DNA of 5,048 nt from Kiritimatiellia bacterium. GTDB lineage: Bacteria > Verrucomicrobiota > Kiritimatiellia > JAAZAB01. Position 1 is the stretch's first letter, and the number at the start of each line of letters is the position of its first letter. The stretch covers positions 1 to 5,048 of the forward strand of contig JAGYMT010000176.1 in assembly GCA_018400335.1 (NCBI GenBank), written 5' to 3'. The notes below the pieces were generated by a model. The model was not told the DNA's origin and did not search any database. It saw nothing but the letters and a program-made list of their open reading frames with translations. Positions 1-5,048 of this stretch are shown piece by piece. The position numbers were made by a program, and so were the translations under genes.

Positions 1-9
1 CTTTTTCAT
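1..9 (-). CDS. Possible start of a further - strand gene, cut by the window edge
   Basis: Read on the - strand, the last nine bases are ATG-AAA-AAG (Met-Lys-Lys), a common beginning of a signal peptide or lipoprotein leader. GGGAG lies just before it at 11-15. The gap between GGGAG and the ATG is only one base, which is too short for a good ribosome binding site, so the call is weak. The gene would be co-directional with the RND transporter and start about 135 bases after its stop. Genes for LolA-like or other exported outer-envelope proteins often sit next to HAE3-type RND genes, which would fit, but only three codons are visible and no function can be assigned. Confidence 0.2.
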
Positions 10-29
10 TCTCCCGCAATGCGTTGGTG

Positions 30-52
30 GCCCGTGCGCTCCGCGCGCGGGC
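30..52. other. GC-rich hairpin downstream of the RND gene
   Basis: Bases 30-39 and 43-52 form a ten-pair stem containing one G-T wobble, closed by a three-base loop (TCC at 40-42). It is the strongest local inverted repeat in the 144 bases after the transporter stop. No T-run follows it on either strand, so it does not look like a classical intrinsic terminator. It could be an mRNA 3'-end stabiliser or a structure in front of the possible next gene. The rest of 1-144 shows only A-rich runs at 122-144 (T-runs on the transporter's strand) and nothing else I can support. Confidence 0.4.
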
Positions 53-144
53 AATGCAATTTGCCTGGGACGGTGTCTTATGAACCATGCCGAACATCGG
101 AGGTAAAATCTAGTGTTTTGGCAAAAAAAGTAAAGCGAAAAAAA

Positions 145-3674
<3,530 letters not shown>

Positions 3675-3813
3675 AACGCACCTCTCTTCAAAGCTCTCTT
3701 CCGTTGCTGAGTCCGGATAATCCCGCCGGATCACATCGTCTCTCCATATGGCCGTCTGTCGCCTGCTCAGAAGCCCTGTGTGCCGTTGTGCGGGCGGATT
3801 TGGCGGACTGCTC
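3675..3813 (+). other. mreB-mreC intergenic spacer with small repeats
   Basis: This 139-base gap is long for genes of one operon. It contains two direct copies of CTCTCTTC (3682-3689 and 3694-3701) in a pyrimidine-rich stretch. It also holds a five-pair inverted repeat TCCGG/CCGGA (3712-3716 and 3726-3730) around a nine-base loop. No T-run follows the inverted repeat, so it is not an intrinsic terminator. GATAAT at 3716-3721 resembles a -10 box, but I see no -35 partner at a normal distance. The mreC frame stays open back to an ATG at 3748, so part of the gap could be coding if that start were used. Confidence 0.4.
3802..3807 (+). promoter_or_regulatory. Weak ribosome binding site that sets the mreC start
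   Basis: GGCGGA lies six bases before the ATG at 3814 and differs from GGAGGA at one position. Neither the ATG at 3748 nor the one at 3826 has a better motif before it, so 3814 is preferred, with modest certainty. Confidence 0.4.
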
Positions 3814-4626
3814 ATGGACCCTGGTATGAGTCGCAAGATCTACATATTGATCTTCTGCCTGCTGGCGATACTGCCGGCGGTTATGCCGTCAGCGACGAAC
3901 AGAAGGATCAAGTCGGCCGTTGAGGATACCCTGGCCCCGTTCACGCTCTTTCTGAGAGGCGCCGCGGGCGCGCTGTCAGGCAGCCGCGGAGATGACGGCG
4001 TGGACGCTGATGTTCTGGCTGTCGAGCTCGAATTGGCAAGATATGAGATCGCCCGGCTTAAGACGCTGGAGCAGGAGAACAGGAAACTCCGCGAAATGCT
4101 GGGGCTGGTGGAGGATTCGTCACTCGACCTGCTTCCCGCAAAGGTCATAGGCCGGAACGTCAGCGGCTGGTGGCGAAAGGTTCAGCTTGATAAGGGGGCC
4201 GGCGACGGCATCGAGCCCGGCATGCCGGTTGTGAGCGGCAGGGGGCTTGTCGGGAGAGTGGTGTCCGCGTCTTCGTTCAGGTCCGATGTGTTGTTGATGA
4301 TTGACCCCTCCTGCCGGGTTTCGGCCCGGGTGTCAGGTTCGGGCGCTTCTGGAATTGTGCGCGGACATCGTGTTTCGACCGGCACGGAGACGTTGTGCAG
4401 GATGGAGTTCATTGAGCGCGGATCGCGGATCGGGGCGGGCGATGAGGTTATAACGTCCGGGCTGGGCGGGGTGTTCCCGCAGGGCGTGAGGATAGGAACG
4501 GTCAGGAGTGTCGAGGTGGATCCCTCCGGGCTGTATAGGAACGCGGATATTCAGCCGACGACTGATTTCAGGTGGCTGGATGTGGTCTTCGTGGTGTTTG
4601 CCGGCGCGTCCGGGAGGGATGAATAG
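3814..4626 (+). CDS. mreC: Rod shape-determining protein MreC
   Basis: A 270-residue bitopic membrane protein of normal MreC length, read from the ATG at 3814. MreC is the periplasmic scaffold of the elongasome; it contacts MreD and PBP2 and activates wall synthesis. A short cytoplasmic tail (SRK) leads into one membrane helix at about 9-25. A linker follows, then a charged coiled coil at about 66-99 (VELELARYEIARLKTLEQEN and onward), which serves for dimerisation. The two-lobed beta domain spans about 108-265 and carries family-typical segments: DKGAGDGIEPGMPVV (126-140), GLVGRVV (144-150), TSGLGGVFPQGVRIG (214-228) and DIQPTTDF (245-252). An ATG at 3748 would add 22 Cys- and Gly-rich residues unlike MreC tails, without a binding site, and an ATG at 3826 is also possible. 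The stop is 14 bases before mreD, so the two are surely co-transcribed. Confidence 0.95.
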   Translation: MDPGMSRKIYILIFCLLAILPAVMPSATNRRIKSAVEDTLAPFTLFLRGAAGALSGSRGDDGVDADVLAVELELARYEIARLKTLEQENRKLREMLGLVEDSSLDLLPAKVIGRNVSGWWRKVQLDKGAGDGIEPGMPVVSGRGLVGRVVSASSFRSDVLLMIDPSCRVSARVSGSGASGIVRGHRVSTGTETLCRMEFIERGSRIGAGDEVITSGLGGVFPQGVRIGTVRSVEVDPSGLYRNADIQPTTDFRWLDVVFVVFAGASGRDE

Positions 4627-4630
4627 GCGG

Positions 4631-4636
4631 TGGAAG
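4631..4636 (+). promoter_or_regulatory. Ribosome binding site of mreD
   Basis: TGGAAG, within GGTGGAAG (4629-4636), lies in the 14-base mreC-mreD gap and ends four bases before the ATG at 4641. It is moderate in strength. The short gap would also allow coupling to mreC translation. Confidence 0.5.
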
Positions 4637-4640
4637 TGTC

Positions 4641-5048
4641 ATGAATTTTGTGGTAATGGGAGCGGGATTGTTAGCGGGAGCCGTGATCGAGGATGTTGTT
4701 CCGGCGCTTGCGCTGCCGGGGCGCTTCGAGGCGCCGGTTCTTCTCGCGCTGGTTCTCTACTACGCGCTCGGCCGTTCGATGCGTCTGACCATTGCCGCTG
4801 CTGTTGCGGCGGGGGTGTTGAGCGACTGTGTCGGGGGGTTGCCGCTTGGCGCCTCGGTGTTCTGCTTTTTCGTGATCGGAGCGGCCGTTCGCCGGTTTCA
4901 CGGCGCGGTCTTCGGCGGTAAGTGGATGACGAGCATGTCCTTCGGTTTCGCCGCCGCCGCCGCATACACGCTCATGCTGTACTTGATTTTGGTCGTTATG
5001 GACGCGGATATGTTCATCAACAGTGAAGTGCTCTACGATTTCTCCGAG
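4641..5048 (+). CDS. mreD: Rod shape-determining protein MreD, 3'-truncated by the window edge
   Basis: The frame opening with MNFVVMGAG stays open for 136 codons and leaves the window exactly in frame, with no stop. The family usually has about 160-190 residues, so most of the gene is present. MreD is a small multi-pass inner-membrane protein that binds MreC and links MreB filaments to the periplasmic wall-synthesis enzymes. Hydrophobic stretches lie at about 3-24, 31-45, 48-64, 68-84 and 98-120. The segment GVLSDCVGGLPLG (58-70) shows the family pattern of Gly, Asp, then a Pro-Leu-Gly turn between helices. FEAPVLLALVLYYALGR (29-45) is also family-like. Position directly after mreC, with a 14-base gap, is a strong second line of evidence. 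The final segment (MFINSEVLYDFSE) is hydrophilic and would be an extra-membrane loop. Nothing suggests a broken gene. Confidence 0.88.
   Translation, partial: MNFVVMGAGLLAGAVIEDVVPALALPGRFEAPVLLALVLYYALGRSMRLTIAAAVAAGVLSDCVGGLPLGASVFCFFVIGAAVRRFHGAVFGGKWMTSMSFGFAAAAAYTLMLYLILVVMDADMFINSEVLYDFSE

Noticed and set aside
3716..3721. GATAAT as the -10 box of an internal mreC promoter
   Set aside because: No sequence resembling a -35 box lies 16-18 bases upstream, so it is mentioned only as part of the gap.
3748..3813. N-terminal extension of MreC from the ATG at 3748
   Set aside because: There is no purine-rich motif before that ATG, and the 22 Cys- and Gly-rich residues are unlike MreC cytoplasmic tails.
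4508..4921. 137-codon + strand frame across the mreC-mreD junction
   Set aside because: It is an Arg-, Gly- and Cys-rich product in a different frame from both mreC and mreD, which are well supported over the same bases.

Overview
The window holds a rod-shape operon head, mreB-mreC-mreD, on the + strand. Facing away from it on the - strand is one large membrane transporter gene of the RND superfamily (HAE3/MMPL-like, COG1033 type). Coding density is high and GC content is fairly high. An Mre elongasome plus a two-loop RND exporter points to a rod-shaped, Gram-negative (diderm) bacterium. The MreD N-terminal half and the general style of the proteins remind me weakly of the PVC group (Verrucomicrobiota, Kiritimatiellota, Lentisphaerota), but the lineage cannot be decided from this sequence alone.

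Layout from left to right. Bases 1-144 lie downstream of the transporter gene. They carry a GC-rich hairpin (30-52) and, at the very edge, a possible ATG-AAA-AAG start of another - strand gene. Bases 145-2520 (-) encode the 791-residue RND transporter. Bases 2521-2639 are the divergent intergenic region, with a TTGACA promoter candidate for mreB preceded by a T-rich tract. Bases 2640-3674 (+) are mreB (344 aa). Bases 3675-3813 are a 139-base gap with a small inverted repeat and no terminator. Bases 3814-4626 (+) are mreC (270 aa). Bases 4641-5048 (+) are the 5' part of mreD, which runs open off the right edge.

MreB forms membrane-bound filaments that organise lateral peptidoglycan synthesis. 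MreC is the periplasmic scaffold anchored by one helix, and MreD is the multi-pass membrane partner. Genes for PBP2 and RodA often follow, but they would lie beyond this window. The RND protein is probably a proton-driven envelope exporter of unknown substrate. Its link to the shape operon is positional only.

I see no sign of a novel system, mobile element, CRISPR array or RNA gene. The points worth a second look are modest: the transporter's unequal TM4/TM10 relay residues, the shared divergent control region, the start-site choices, and the unexplained mreB-mreC gap.
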